Origin: Purshia tridentata
Lineage: Eukaryota; Streptophyta; Magnoliopsida; Rosales; Rosaceae
Reading direction: 5' to 3'
DNA length: 64,000 bases
Assembly: GCA_003254885.1 (NCBI GenBank)
Contig: QANT01008378.1
Location: 1 to 64,000 of the forward strand
A program made the position numbers and the translations under genes. Positions 23,629-36,073 of this stretch are shown piece after piece. The notes below the pieces were generated by a model, which saw only the letters and a program-made list of their open reading frames with translations, had not been told where the DNA came from and ran no database searches. Each line of letters begins with the position of its first letter. The stretch's first letter is position 1.

Positions 23629-24359
23629 AATGTAGAAAAACCCAGAAGAACTCGAGGAATTGACAAGGTTTTGTTCTTCATTTTACTTCACCAAGTTCAC
23701 TAATTATAACTTGCATTATGTCTCTGATTTTGGGTTCTGTTCAGTTTTTTTTTTCCTTTTAATGTACAGGATACTTTTCCTGACATTATTGTAATCGAAA
23801 GTTCCGAAGACGAGCAGATCAGCCAAGCAGGAAACATTAATTTTGGTTATGGTGGTGAAGATTGCATGATGTAATTGTACTCGACAGTTCAGAAGACGAG
23901 CAGAGTCAAGCAGCAAGACACAGTATTTATGATTATGACGATGAATTAGTACCTGACATGATTGAACTCGAAAGTAATATTGTTGAGGAGCTTCAAGCTG
24001 ATCATGAAGTGGAGTCAGTCAAAGATGATTATGATGCTTCATCTGAGAACAATGTACAAAGTCTAGAAGAACAAGTGGATCTTACAGTTGATGGGACTGA
24101 ATTAGGGGTTTCCATGGTGATTGTGTGACTCTTATGAGAGTTGTAAAAAAACATACGAGAAAATGCCAAAAAGAATTCCTACTTTACATTCATAAACCTA
24201 ACTTCTACTGTTCTACATATTGAAATTGTTTCTCATATATATATATGGTTTGTGCTTTTGTCGGTTCTACAGCAACGTGGAGATGAAGACGTTAAGTTAG
24301 TCCTGTTAGTTGCTCGAGCAGAAGTGTCCGAAAACAAGTCACTTCTCCTTGATGATTGA
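23629..24359 (+). CDS. Small acidic protein with two SUMO-interaction-like motifs (unassigned; probable frameshift)
   Basis: I do not recognise a family. Three exons can be read: 23629-23667 (NVEKPRRTRGIDK), 23770-24116, and 24273-24359 (QRGDEDVKLVLLVARAEVSE, ending DD and stop). The splice sites TTCCTAG, AAGGTTTTG, TGTACAG, ATGGTGATT and TTCTACAG all fit GT-AG rules and phase 0. Exon 2 contains DIIVIESSEDEQ and then VIVLDSSEDEQ. Each has a hydrophobic core followed by Ser-Ser and acidic residues, as in phospho-dependent SUMO-interacting motifs. The second motif is one frame over from the first (change between about 23850 and 23866), as if one base had been lost there. Whether that is a sequencing error or real decay cannot be told here. 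The 5' end is unresolved. Confidence 0.5.
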
Positions 24360-27300
24360 AGATGTTGCATCTAGTACTCGATCACTATGCATGCAATGCT
24401 TTTGTAAAGGAACCACATGCACTCTAGATCTGGTTTGACTTGGTTGTAGTCTAATGCATGATATATGCCAACTGTCAGTACTAATTCAGTAGTTGAATGA
24501 CTTTGTGTCTACCACCCACCATTTTCTAATGGCTACAAAACATTTGATGCAATGATCTTTCTAGGACTACATAAATTCTTGATGCTTAATCACCAATTAA
24601 ATCAATTGATAAGACTTCACAGTTTACACAAACATATATATGGAGAGACTTTTCACTGATCAATGAAGTTTTTCAACTAAATTGATTTGAATCGAGGTTT
24701 TATAGTCGTGGCCAAACTATTCTTTTTATTATCAACGGGGGAGGAGAATTTGAATTTGTAACTTTTTTCAACATTGAGAAAATATCACTAGACTAAGAAT
24801 CACTTGGTTGATGAGGAAGAAAGGCTTAAAAAAGGGAACAAATTACAAGATCTTCATCGATCGAGTCTCAATCTATGATTAATTTGTTTGTATTTTTTAA
24901 GTTTCTAATTAAGTATATATCACTCAAATAATTAATTCAAGATTTTAGTCAGAATTACGCAATTATTTAATGCATGAATATGAGGGGAAAAAAAAAGAAA
25001 AAAAAAGTAGTCTTTAATTTATGCCAAACCATGCACGTACGTATACTAGTCTTTCCCAATATAACAATATAAGAGGAAAAAACATAAAAAATAAATAGAC
25101 TGAGTAAATACAAAATGCATCTAGATTTTAGAGTAATCAACATATATTTGCCAATTACACGTACGGAACTAATATTGTAGTTATTGAAATAACCCAGTTA
25201 GAATGGCGTAAATTGTTGTCTGCACCAAAATTAGATTTTTCCTCTCCCAAATATATATAAAAGAAGTAAGGTCACAGTATTAGGAAAATAATGAACCAAG
25301 GAGAGAAATTAAAAAGGTCATGTTCATTTGTCAAAAACAGGACCAAAGTGGTAGTAGCCTAGCTAGCTAGCTAGCTAGCTATAGGCTATAGTATAGCAGG
25401 AAAGATGTATTAACCATTTACCTAACTATAATTAAGCAGAAGGTAAGGAATTGCATGTACTACTCTATTAATCTAAACTGCTGCTAGTCTAATTAATCTA
25501 ATTAATTCAAACATATATATATATATATATATATAATTGACTAGCACGGCCTATGAAAAGTATTGAATTATAGTTAATTACAAAGTACTGTTTGCTAAAC
25601 ACAAAGCTAGCCACAAACTTAATTAATTTCCATGTGGTGGTCGCTTTCCTGTTCAAAAATGTGATATTATTGAGCCTTATTATTTCCATATTTGGAAATT
25701 GGTCTTAATGTGTGAGCACCTTAATTACGTAGCTCTAGCTGCTGCTTCATATGCATTTGTGGGAGTCTTCGAGTGTGACCACCCAATTAATGTGGGAGTC
25801 TTCGAGTTGTTAATAGTTTGAAGCTGTGGGGGTGGGGCTGACCTCTCACACCTACCAGCAGAGACCCTTCATCAATTAAGCTACACAAAGAACCTTGTAT
25901 TTTCGGGTGGGTGATGATGAAGCAAATTAATTAATATTGATTGTTTTGTTTTTGCACTGCTTAAAGATTTTCTACTTGTTTTATCTCTACTCATTTCTGC
26001 TTGATTTTAATCTTATTTATGTATTTATTATTCAAATGTTAAAAGAAAAAAGTGAAATAGATTTATTTTTGAACGTGAGAAGAGGTACATAAATTCTTGA
26101 ATTATTTATATTACATATAAAATAAACAAAATTAGAGAATCCAAATTCCTATTTATTGTCCGTTCCATTCTTTTTTCAAGTGCCCCATTAATTGGGTTCC
26201 CTTGATATACAAAAATCTCATGACAGGAGGCACAACTCATGTTTTTCAAATAATATAGGATCATGGTACACAATTGGAGCATCCTAGCTCTTTTGTGCTG
26301 ACCCTTTGAAATAAAACTAAATTAACATAATAAAAAATATTAGTGCAAGGCTAATGTCCGAACTACTAGGGCAATATAGGACTGAGCTTTTGACAAAGAG
26401 ATATAGTAGGTCTGCAGCAATATATTAGAGTTAAGTTATAATTGCGATATTTGACTAATTATTTGGTCAAGAATAAAAACCTTGAAGTACATGCACAACA
26501 ATATATATAGGTTTTGGTAGAAGCAGCCCCCATTGTATCAATTAAACAGTATTAATTAGTAGCTTCCTTGAAAATAATGTCTTAACAGCTTGAACCTGCT
26601 ACCTAAGAAAGAAATTAATAAAGGAGAACTGGCCGGGGTTCTGGCATGCCGGTGTCAATGGTAAAAATGAATATGGAACAAGCTATAAATTTCAGTGTAA
26701 AATATTAGAGACTAGATTGACCTCAAACATACAGTTAAGTAATTTTTAAAATCATAGATAAATTTATCTTAATAAAATTGATTTGCAAGAAAATGGAGCC
26801 CATGTACTCATATATATGCTACATATTCCAAAAGTACTAAGATGATGCGAGACTATGCTAATTAACACTCATCTCCACATAGACTATACCAAACCATTAT
26901 GTAATATAACAGTTACCATTTATGTTAAACTTTTTTGGTTCATTACTATTATAAAAAAATTAACTATTTATTTGAGCCAGCAATTACTTCATCAGATTCT
27001 AAAAATAATTACTCGCATCCAAATTTTAGATATGACAAGAAATGGGTCGTGGTTGTTTTCCTCGTTATACATAGTCTTATAAAACCTTCACTACTTATTA
27101 GACCCTTTTTTCTTTTCTTTTTTCAAATAAAGTTCACTATGAGTTATCTTTCCTTTGACACAAATGCAACTCTTATTAATTAATTTGGGTGATCCAACCC
27201 TCAACACGCTAGCCTCTTAATTTTAGTCACACACCACCTTGGTCCAAAGGGCCTTGCCCCTCCTATATATCCATAAATTTTAAATTCACAATCAAAGGCA

Positions 27301-28168
27301 TATAGTGTACTTTTTTTCTTCAATGTTAATTTTCAGCTCTCTCCACTGTCTTATTAAATTCCACCGTCGTCACTACATCTTTTTTCAAGCTCTATAAACT
27401 TTCTTTCTTTAATATTCGACCTAACTTTAATTGGATCCCTCAATCTCATTTCCACTTTGTGAATTTCTGTGTGCGCAAGTAATTATTGCCACGTACTCTG
27501 AATATTGATCTTATTTATGTCAACACGGTCTCTCATATTATTATCATTATTTTTGTTTTCATTTGGTAAACAAGATTCTTGTTAATAAAATAGGGTAATT
27601 AAGCTCCAAAAAANAAAAAAAAAAAAAAAAAAAAAAAAGGTTTAGTCAAGATTTCAACCCTTTAGAGGTTTTTGCCATTAAAATATAGTTTTGATTGGTA
27701 TTATGCAGTTGATGATGTTTGAGAAGTTGCACTTAATGGTTCGTTTGTCATCTATATAATAGACACATTTATTTAGTGACCTTTTCAAAGTCGTAACATA
27801 TATAACGTTAACTCAGATATGTACCAATAGGATAATAAAAAAAACCTTGGCATGGAAGACTATTATTGGAAACTCTAAAGTAAGGGTACGTTCAATTACA
27901 CATTTAGCATGCATATAATTGTTTATTATAATTAGTTGCAACAAGGTATAAGACACGATATAAGATATTTATGTTTCTAAACTGTAAATTTGAACCACAT
28001 TTATATAAAATTAACATAATTAATAGTTGAATCCAAATCTGAAAATAGAAGCATATATATATATCTTATATTAATTGTAGACGCCTGGCCATACGCATAG
28101 AGCACCAAAACTTGGTAAAAGCTGGACATAGTAAAAGCTTTGTAGTGTTGGGTTGATTTCATGCATAG

Positions 28169-29337
28169 AGCACCAAGCAATACGCATGCCTGGCTGGACA
28201 TTAGTAAAAGCTTGCGTGCATGTCGATCTCATGTAACATTGTGACTATATATGGCGTGAATTTTTCAGAGGATGCATGCCAAAACTTAATTTCTTGTGTC
28301 ATTTGTCAACGTGGTAAGGTGTAAATTTTTGTCAAATTAAGATTAAATGAAGCAATTCAAGACAATAAGCCAATTATTATTACTATTTTTTCGCCTGTTC
28401 ACATTTACATTTGACTAAACAAATAATGAAGAGGATAATGGTTTTATAAGGTATTATGTTAATTACGAGTTTTGATCTATAAATATTAAATTATTGTGTC
28501 TTATTCATATTACATATTATGTTGTTAAACTATCAATCAAAATCATATACAGATATGATTTCACCTATTCTACGGTGTTATAATTGGTTTTTAACTGATA
28601 AGATAACTCGTACACCGAATATTTCTTGCAGAAAAAATCAAATTTGTACAAAATAATTATATATGTCTGCCCACAATTTCGGACTTTTGAGCAGATAATT
28701 ATCTTGGCCAACTAATTAATCCCCTACCTACTCTCTATTTTAAATAAATAAATCTTAATTAAGGTGGAGCGATTGAGAGTCGAGTACCTATATATGTGCA
28801 AGTGGTAGTAAATTAAGGTGTCCAATTGGATCGTATTTTCTGATTTTCATACAGTACCTTTGAATTTATCAATCAATTACCTGTACAGTACTGTACATGA
28901 ACATTGATATTAATCTTGCTATAAAAAGACAAGTGACTTCGGATCACCAACTTATTAAACGGTGCCTAAACCATGCACGCAGTCATCAATTATTAAAAGG
29001 TTTCACACTAGCTACCCATGCATGCAGAACTTAATGCATGTCCTCCTATTTAGACACATGGGATATAGACAAAAATAAAGATTAATTTGTTTAAAAGTTA
29101 ATGAAATTAGCTATATGCAATGCATTTATACATGAATTCAAGGGTCTAATAAGTCTGCTGCAATTTGCAATTGCATGTGGCCGGTCTCAGATTCACAGAG
29201 ACAACATGAATGATATTGATATATAGCTTAATGTTATAGTCTCGATGATTCAGAACCAAGAAGATAACTTTTAAATTTCCCGTGATTTTTGAACAATATT
29301 CATTTTAGTTATGGGGCGGACCGAGGCAATTAAGAAT
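28169..29337. repeat. Ancient duplicated segment, copy 2
   Basis: This is the counterpart of 22188-22741 in the same orientation. Blocks at 28169-28302 and 28959-29337 match it, separated by about 650 bases that have no partner in copy 1. The part before it (28085-28160) also repeats the GCATAGAGCACCAA motif of its own start. No coding sequence like the SIM-motif gene follows it, so that part was either not copied or has been lost. Confidence 0.6.
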
Positions 29338-29399
29338 CAACATAGAAAAAGTTAGAAGGTCGTGACTAAAAGAGATAAGGTAATATACGTGATATTTGG

Positions 29400-29431
<32 letters not shown>

Positions 29432-30744
29432 CAAGTTACGTCTTAATATTGTAGTTTTGACTTCATTTGGATGATGATGCAATGTTGTGCTACTTTGTCA
29501 ATATACAAGAGGTGATCAAAATTAATATATTCATCAAGTTTAGAGTTGAGAGATAGAGACATAATTTTCTTAATGAATTCATATTGGTGAAGAAAGAAAG
29601 AGTATAATTTTGTCCTTACACAGATGTATATATGCAAGTATATTTTAAAGAAATTAACCACTACATTCGCTATATATTCATCTCATGGCTTTAATTAATA
29701 TTGTTAATCAATATTAAAAATGAAATGATCGACTTATGTTGACTAATTAGAAATCATATTTAAGAATATACACGATTTAATTAAATTGGTTCTGATTTTA
29801 CTTAAATTTGCAAATTACCAAACTAATTTAATTAATCGGTTAAAGGCTTGAAGCTAGTTTACATTTCACATATTCCACTAAAAGTCAAATCACATTCAAC
29901 GTGAATAGATAATGATAATATTTATAAATATATTATTAAAATAATTGAAATTGGAAATTAGATATGGGCGGTCAAACAAAATAAGAGGGGGACCCAGTAT
30001 AGTCGCAAGAGTGGGAGCTTCCGCCTGCCTGATCTGCCTGGCCGTCTATATCGTTGACTCTGCCTCTTTCTCTTTCTCTTTGTGCACATGGATTGCGCCG
30101 GGCCAATAGGCCCGAGGCATATATGGAATCAGTCAATTCAACTCACTTCTTTCTTTGACACACAACAATAACACAACCCCATCTCTTTCTATTCTCTCTC
30201 CAACAAATTAAACTACCAAAATTTCAACCAATTTACCTAGCTTTACCAAAATTTCAACCAATTTACCTATTGGGTATGAAAATAGCATCTATAGTCCCGA
30301 ACAAACCCATCACATCATCGTGCATTGAACTCTTACATCTGTTTAACTTATTTCTTATATTTATTAGAATATAGATTTGTAAATCTTTACCATATAATCA
30401 ATCTATACCGTAAATGAGTTCTAAAATCAAAATTAAATATTAGTGCTCACTTTAATGTCTAAAAATAAACACCGCCTAATATTATTTCACCATTATAAAA
30501 AATAAAAAATTTAATATTTTAATTTTCACTTGCCCAATATATATTTTCTTAGTTCGAGTAAATTTAAAACTAATGCAAAATTACCACTTTTTTTTTAATC
30601 TTCTCTCTCAAATTTTATTTTATTTATACATATAACAAGAAAATTGAAACTAAAAGAATTAATAGATAATGTTAATTATATGATTAATTAAGTAGAGATG
30701 GAAAATTTTCCTCTGAACTATATATCTCTTTCTTGAGAATGTAC

Positions 30745-30761
30745 CACGTGGTGTGTTGACG
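30745..30761 (+). promoter_or_regulatory. G-box next to a W-box core upstream of the WRKY gene
   Basis: CACGTG at 30745-30750 is followed five bases later by TTGACG at 30756-30761. Another W-box, TTGACT, is at 30054-30059. WRKY proteins bind TTGAC(C/T) and several WRKY genes autoregulate, so these are plausible sites. This is motif matching only. Confidence 0.35.
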
Positions 30762-31115
30762 CACCATCTGACCTCACTCCTCCAATCTCTACCATATTCA
30801 TGCTCTCTCTCTCTCTCTCTCTCTAAGCTAGATAGATGAGTCATTTTGACAATATTGTTTTGTTGGTCTTAGTCCAAACCCTTTTAAAGCCGAGTCTGTT
30901 GCACCTCGATCTTTAAGACTTCAAACTTCACTAGTCTTTCTCCTTCCTTCTTTCTCTCTCTCTCTCGATCTTCATACCCACTTCTCCCCTAACAAATATT
31001 TATGGACAAACCAGCACGACTGCCCTGACCAAAACCTTACACGTACGTACATCATTCACTCATACAATCATAACCAAACCATACAATATCTCTTACACAA
31101 AACCAAAGCTAGATC

Positions 31116-33723
31116 ATGGAAACCACTAGTGATTCCATCAGAATCGACCACGTTTCTCCAGTGACGGCCGACGGGAAACGGGTGGTCGACGAGTTGGACT
31201 TCTTTGCTGATAAGACATGTTTCAAAGAGTCCAGATATCATCACCATCAAAGGGTTGTTCAAGTTAAAGACGAGGGTGATCAACATGATGCTGACGATGG
31301 CATGGATGTAAATGTATGTAAAACTAAGATTATTCAAATTGCTCTATATACCCATCTGATCGATCACTTTTAATGTTATTGGGTTTTTGTTTTTTGGTCA
31401 TTTTAGACTGGTTTGAATCTTCTTACAACAACATACACAGCTAGCAGCGATAAGTCATCTATGGATGATGGAACATCGTCCCATAACATTAACATGGAAG
31501 ACAAGCAAAGAACAAATGAGGTTTATACACATATAAAGAAATATTAATTTGTAGTTTTATTTAATTGGGTCATTAATTCATGGAGAAGTACGTTTTGGGT
31601 GCAGTTAGCAGTTCTTCAGGCTGAGTTGGGCCGTATGAATGTAGAAAATCAGCGTTTGAGAGGCATGATCAATCAGATCAACAGTAATTACCAGTCATTA
31701 CAACTGCATCTTGGGGCACTCATGCAACACCAACAAAATCAAAAGCCTGAAGATCAACACAAGGTATATATATATGTATATATATAGATCGATGTACATG
31801 TTTTTACTTTAATTAATCACATTAATTCATCCTTGGCCGGTTGACAAGTCCAACCACACACCTTCACCGGTCTATACACACCACCAATATACCCACATCG
31901 TCAAACATGTTTACCATTAATTTACTGAAAGACCGGCCTCGACATTAATTAGTGTGTAGTTTTCTAGTTCTAATTTAAATAACCACTTAATTTCTCTCTA
32001 TCTGTGTTTGTTTAGATGATAAATGGATCATTACTAGAAGATCAGAAGCAGATGACCAACGGGGTCAATATTGTTCCTAGGCAATTTATGGATATGGGCA
32101 GGGCTGCTGCAAATATCACGGAGAAAGATGAACTTTCACACTGTTCTTTGGAAGGTAGATCCCAAGATTGTTCTGAGTCGCCTCGAAACGTCGACATCAT
32201 TGAGTCAATGGAGTGCAAGAGTAGTACTGTTCATAGGGATGGTGGAAGAAGTACTACTGGGGGAGAAGAAAGCCCAGATCATGAAATTTCAGCTGGATGG
32301 GCTCCTAAGAAAGTCTCTAAGTTGGATCCTAGGGACGTAGATCAAGCTGCAGAAACCATGTCGATGATCAAAAAAGCCCGCGTGTCTGTTCGAGCACGAT
32401 CTGAAGCGCCCATGGTAAGTACTAGTACTTAGTTCGCTTATCTCTTATCAAACACACTTATCATATGTTATGTTATGTTCTTAAACTATGAATCATAACT
32501 ATTGATCGGATAGAATTATGTTAATTAATTTAAATTTATAGTCTCACTGAAAATTTGGCAACATATATAACTACCCAAGATAATGTATTTCCAGTCTTCA
32601 ATTGGGAAAAGTTTTCTTAATGAATTGTGTTTGGGTGTACTACAATACTATTATCCAGAAGGATGTTCTTTCTTGATGATTTCAAAAGCACACCTTCATT
32701 ACCCAAACAGGAAAATGGAATAAAAAAAACACCACGCTATAGAAGTCTACAAAATACGTTTCAAAGCTTGATTACACACACACACACACTCTCTCTCTCT
32801 CTTATTCTTCATTTCCCATTTGCAGAAAGTCAAATTGACTAGTAGTTATCATTCTGCTAACCACCACATGTTACCCAAAACAGTAGATTTTATTCATATA
32901 TCATATTAAATTCTTGCAGATATCCGATGGATGCCAATGGAGAAAGTATGGTCAAAAAATGGCTAAAGGAAACCCATGCCCTCGAGCTTACTATCGTTGT
33001 ACCATGGGAGCCGGTTGCCCAGTTCGCAAACAGGTACATGCTTTTTTTTTTTTCTTCATTAAATTAACATTTCAACAATATTATAACATATTGATTAAAC
33101 CTCGACCTCCGAAACAACAGGTACAAAGATGCGCAGAAGACCGAACAATACTCATAACAACATACGAAGGCCACCACAACCATCCACTCCCTCCTGCTGC
33201 AATGGCAATGGCATCCACCACATCAGCAGCAGCATCAATGCTGTTATCAGGGTCAATGCCGAGTGCTGATGGGCTCATGAACTCAAACAGCTTCCTTGCA
33301 AGAACTGCACTGCCTTGCACATCAAGCTTGGCCACACTCTCAGCCTCAGCCCCATTCCCAACTGTCACATTGGACCTCACTCGCACTCCCACTAATTCCT
33401 CAGAGTTATTGCCAATACTGCAGGGCCAAGTACCAAACCTTTCTTCCCCAAAATTTTCTCAGAATAATATCATGTCGTCCATGCCACAAGTTTTGGGTCA
33501 AGCCCTTTGCAGCCAATCGAAGTTTTCACTGCTCCATAGCAGCTTTCAGGGTTTGGATGCTGACAAGGTCAGTGCAGCCACTGCGGCCATCACAGCTGAC
33601 CCAAATTTCACAGCGGCTCTGGTGGCTGCCATTACCTCTATCATTGGCAATGTTCATTCAAACAATGGCAACAGCAGTAATATTACTAGTACAAGAAACA
33701 ACAGTGACGTCAACAATAGATGA
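31116..33723 (+). CDS. WRKY transcription factor, group IIb (WRKY6/31/42-like)
   Basis: Six exons (31116-31313, 31407-31520, 31605-31763, 32016-32414, 32920-33033, 33121-33723), all in phase 0, give 528 residues. Exon 1 holds the [10 protein letters not shown] motif of this group. Exon 3 is a leucine-zipper-like coiled coil ([20 protein letters not shown]). Exon 4 ends in a basic [13 protein letters not shown] segment, a likely nuclear signal. Exons 5-6 carry the DNA-binding domain with intact WRKYGQK and a C-X5-C zinc knuckle closed by HNH. The intron inside the domain falls before VQR, as is typical of groups IIa and IIb. The C-terminal half is Ser/Ala/Thr-rich ([19 protein letters not shown]) and ends with an [13 protein letters not shown] block typical of the group. 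Relatives act in phosphate, defence and senescence responses. I cannot choose between WRKY6, 31 and 42 orthology. Confidence 0.95.
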
Positions 33724-34408
33724 ATTAAGTATCATTAATTTTATTTTATTTCACTTGAGAGAAATAAAAGATTCTCGTTCATTCCATGCATTTTTGTTTT
33801 TGTTTTTGATATATATATATATATATATACATATGGTGAAAATAACAAAAATGTTTTAAAGCTAACTGATTAGTGAGTTCATTAACTAATTAATCAGTTA
33901 GCTTTAGAATGAACATTTTTGGTGAAAATAATTAGAATCATAAACTTCGAATACTTTAATTGTGGAAGGTTTGTAATCCAAAAGTGCTTTTATGATAGCA
34001 TTTGTAACGCCTCAAAGATTTCCTCGCAAAGTGCTAGCTAGTTGAAATAGATTGTTGGATTCCTAGGTCTTGCTTAAGTACATGCATAATCTCCCCGATA
34101 AATTAGTGATGTGGAAGTCAATGCCATCACATTTGCCACTCTCTTCAGGTACATGTATGGTCAAGGTTTGAAAAGATATACCATGAATGGACATAAATTT
34201 TTGAAAGGAATGATTAACAAATTCAATCAAGTCTTAATCAACTAATTAAAGATATATACATATACTTTACCTAAAAAAGATAGAAAGATATGAACAGATA
34301 TGGTATATATGATTGAATTTACAACCGCATCATGCTTTTCGTATGATTTTAAGCCTCTAAGAAACGAAAGCAAAAAACAATAAACTACAAAATTTTAAAA
34401 CTATGTGA
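33724..34408. other. WRKY 3' region and intergenic sequence
   Basis: The stretch includes a TA run at 33810-33828. An imperfect inverted repeat containing AGCTAACTGATTAGT and TTAATCAGTTAGCTTTA lies at about 33860-33905. No gene is seen. Confidence 0.5.
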
Positions 34409-34660
34409 CTATTACTTTTTTCTTATTTGGAAGAGCTTTTTAAACTCAGGACTTCCTTTTTTTTTGTGGGTAAATTAGAGTCCTATCCTTAGTAAGAGCT
34501 CAAATGTGATTAATGTCTGCTGTTTCTTTTTTTTCTATTACTTTTTTCTTATTTGGAAGAGCTTTTTAAACCCAGGACTTCCTTTTTTTTTTTGGGTAAA
34601 TTAGAGTCCTATCCTTAGTAAGAGCCAAATGTGATTAATGTTTGCTGTTTCTTTTTTTTC
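34409..34660. repeat. 126-base tandem duplication
   Basis: Two copies start CTATTACTTTTTTCTTATTT and run through GGAAGAGC, CAGGACTTCC and GAGTCCTATCCTTAGTAAG. They differ at a few bases and in T-run length. There is no N between them, so unlike the other duplications this one need not be an assembly join. Confidence 0.85.
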
Positions 34661-35110
34661 AAGGTCAGATCCTTTGACTCATGACATGTCAGTACTAATT
34701 TGACATGTCAAATTTTTTAATTTTTTAAAATGTAAATTATATATGTTTAATGACAGAAATAACCTTTCTTACAGTTAAATCAACTATTTGAATTTTGAAT
34801 GTGATAGGTCTCTTTATCTGATTTTTTAGAGTACGTATGTTTTTGCATAAGATTTTCCTCTCATTATTCTTCTATGCTTTTCAACTTCATTTGCCATCGT
34901 TCTTCTATTTTTGCTTCTATATTTTCAATCGTTCTTTTGTGCTTTGTGTCTCCATTTGCCATTTTTTTTGTGTTTTGGAAGGTTTGCTTTTATATGAATT
35001 TCAGTTTATTGTTTATTTATTTTTCTATGGATTTCTTCTTCTTTTTTAGGTTGGATGTTTAGTTTAAAGTAACTGTACATGGTTTGTTAATTCTAAAAAA
35101 TATATTCGAA

Positions 35111-35373
35111 TTGTTGGGTACAAGGTGATGGGTACACCTTCAAATTGTTGGGCACAAGGTGATATGGTTGGGTACACGATAATGGGTACACCTTCAAATT
35201 GTTGGGCACAAGGTGATGTTGTTGGGTACACGGTAATGGGTACACCTTCAAATTGTTAGGCACAAGGTGATATTGGGTACACAGTGATAGATATATACAC
35301 CTTCAAATTGTTGGGTACAAGGTGATGGGTACACTTTCAATTTTTATTTTGGGTACAAGGTGATGGGTACACC
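35111..35373. repeat. GGGTACA-type minisatellite
   Basis: About five imperfect units of 50-60 bases combine the modules TTGTTGGG(T/C)ACAAGGTGAT and GGGTACACCTTCAAA. Units differ in length and order of the modules. No open frame persists through the array. Confidence 0.8.
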
Positions 35374-36073
35374 AAGACTACTAGTAATGAAATTTTTATT
35401 AATTTACTGAGGTACTCCTTCAGTTTAATATTTTAGATATTAATTGATTTAAAAAATATGGGAAAAATATAAATTGATATACACTAGCTGCAAAACCAAT
35501 CAACCATATATGGGAACGATAGCAAATGTAAAAAAAAAATTGGTACATACCCTTACGGCGAGAGTGTACCCACTACTCCAATCCTTGCCTCGCTAAACCA
35601 CCCCTCTCCTAGTTCCAATCCTTGCCTCGCTAAACCATCTAACTGATGGTTTAGGCATCCAAGAAAAAATTGGTTCAAACACCAAGCCATAGAATTCTAT
35701 GGGTTGTAGTTGTAGAATTTGAAATTCAAAAAACTCNCAAAAAACTCAATCAAAATATCTTAGATAAGTGAAATTTAAAATATTGATGGTAGGCTAATAT
35801 GTAGGGATAAAGGAAAAAATAAGGGATAAAAGAAAAAATATTATAATGGTAGCCAATGTAATTAATGGTAACTCAATTGGTAAATCCATACTGATGTGGC
35901 CTATGAATCTGATGTGGCCATTTGAATCTGATATGGCAAATTAAAATTGGATCTCAATCAAAAATTATATATGCAGTTGGTATTAATCTAAATTGAAAGG
36001 GAGTGGGGTACTGTCATCAAAATACCCCTATTTTATAATTGGAATTTGGACTTTGGACTTTGTATTAGTGTAT
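35374..36073. other. Intergenic sequence with a single N between short repeats
   Basis: The N at 35737 lies between two copies of CAAAAAACTC, again suggesting an overlap join. Short direct repeats occur nearby: AATCCTTGCCTCGCTAAACCA twice at 35579-35637, and GATAAA(A/G)GAAAAAATA twice near 35808-35831. No gene is recognised. Confidence 0.5.

Larger units (their letters stand above)
24360..31115. other. Long gene-poor AT-rich stretch upstream of the WRKY gene
   Basis: No coding region was found in 6.7 kb on either strand. Simple repeats occur: AGCT tetramers at 25361-25380, a TA run at 25513-25534, a long A run with an N at 27614, CA then TA runs at 29401-29431, a 30-base tandem pair near 30210-30270, and CT runs at 30803-30824 and 30948-30966. 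An old duplicate of the 22-kb region occupies about 28.2-29.3 kb. The last kilobase should hold the WRKY promoter. Confidence 0.6.

Noticed and set aside
29401-29431. Alternating CA/TA run as a possible Z-DNA or regulatory site
   Set aside because: Dinucleotide runs of this length are common in plant intergenic DNA and nothing nearby suggests use.
31800-32015. Additional WRKY coding sequence in intron 3
   Set aside because: The stretch has stop codons in all frames that could join and the flanking exons are already in phase.
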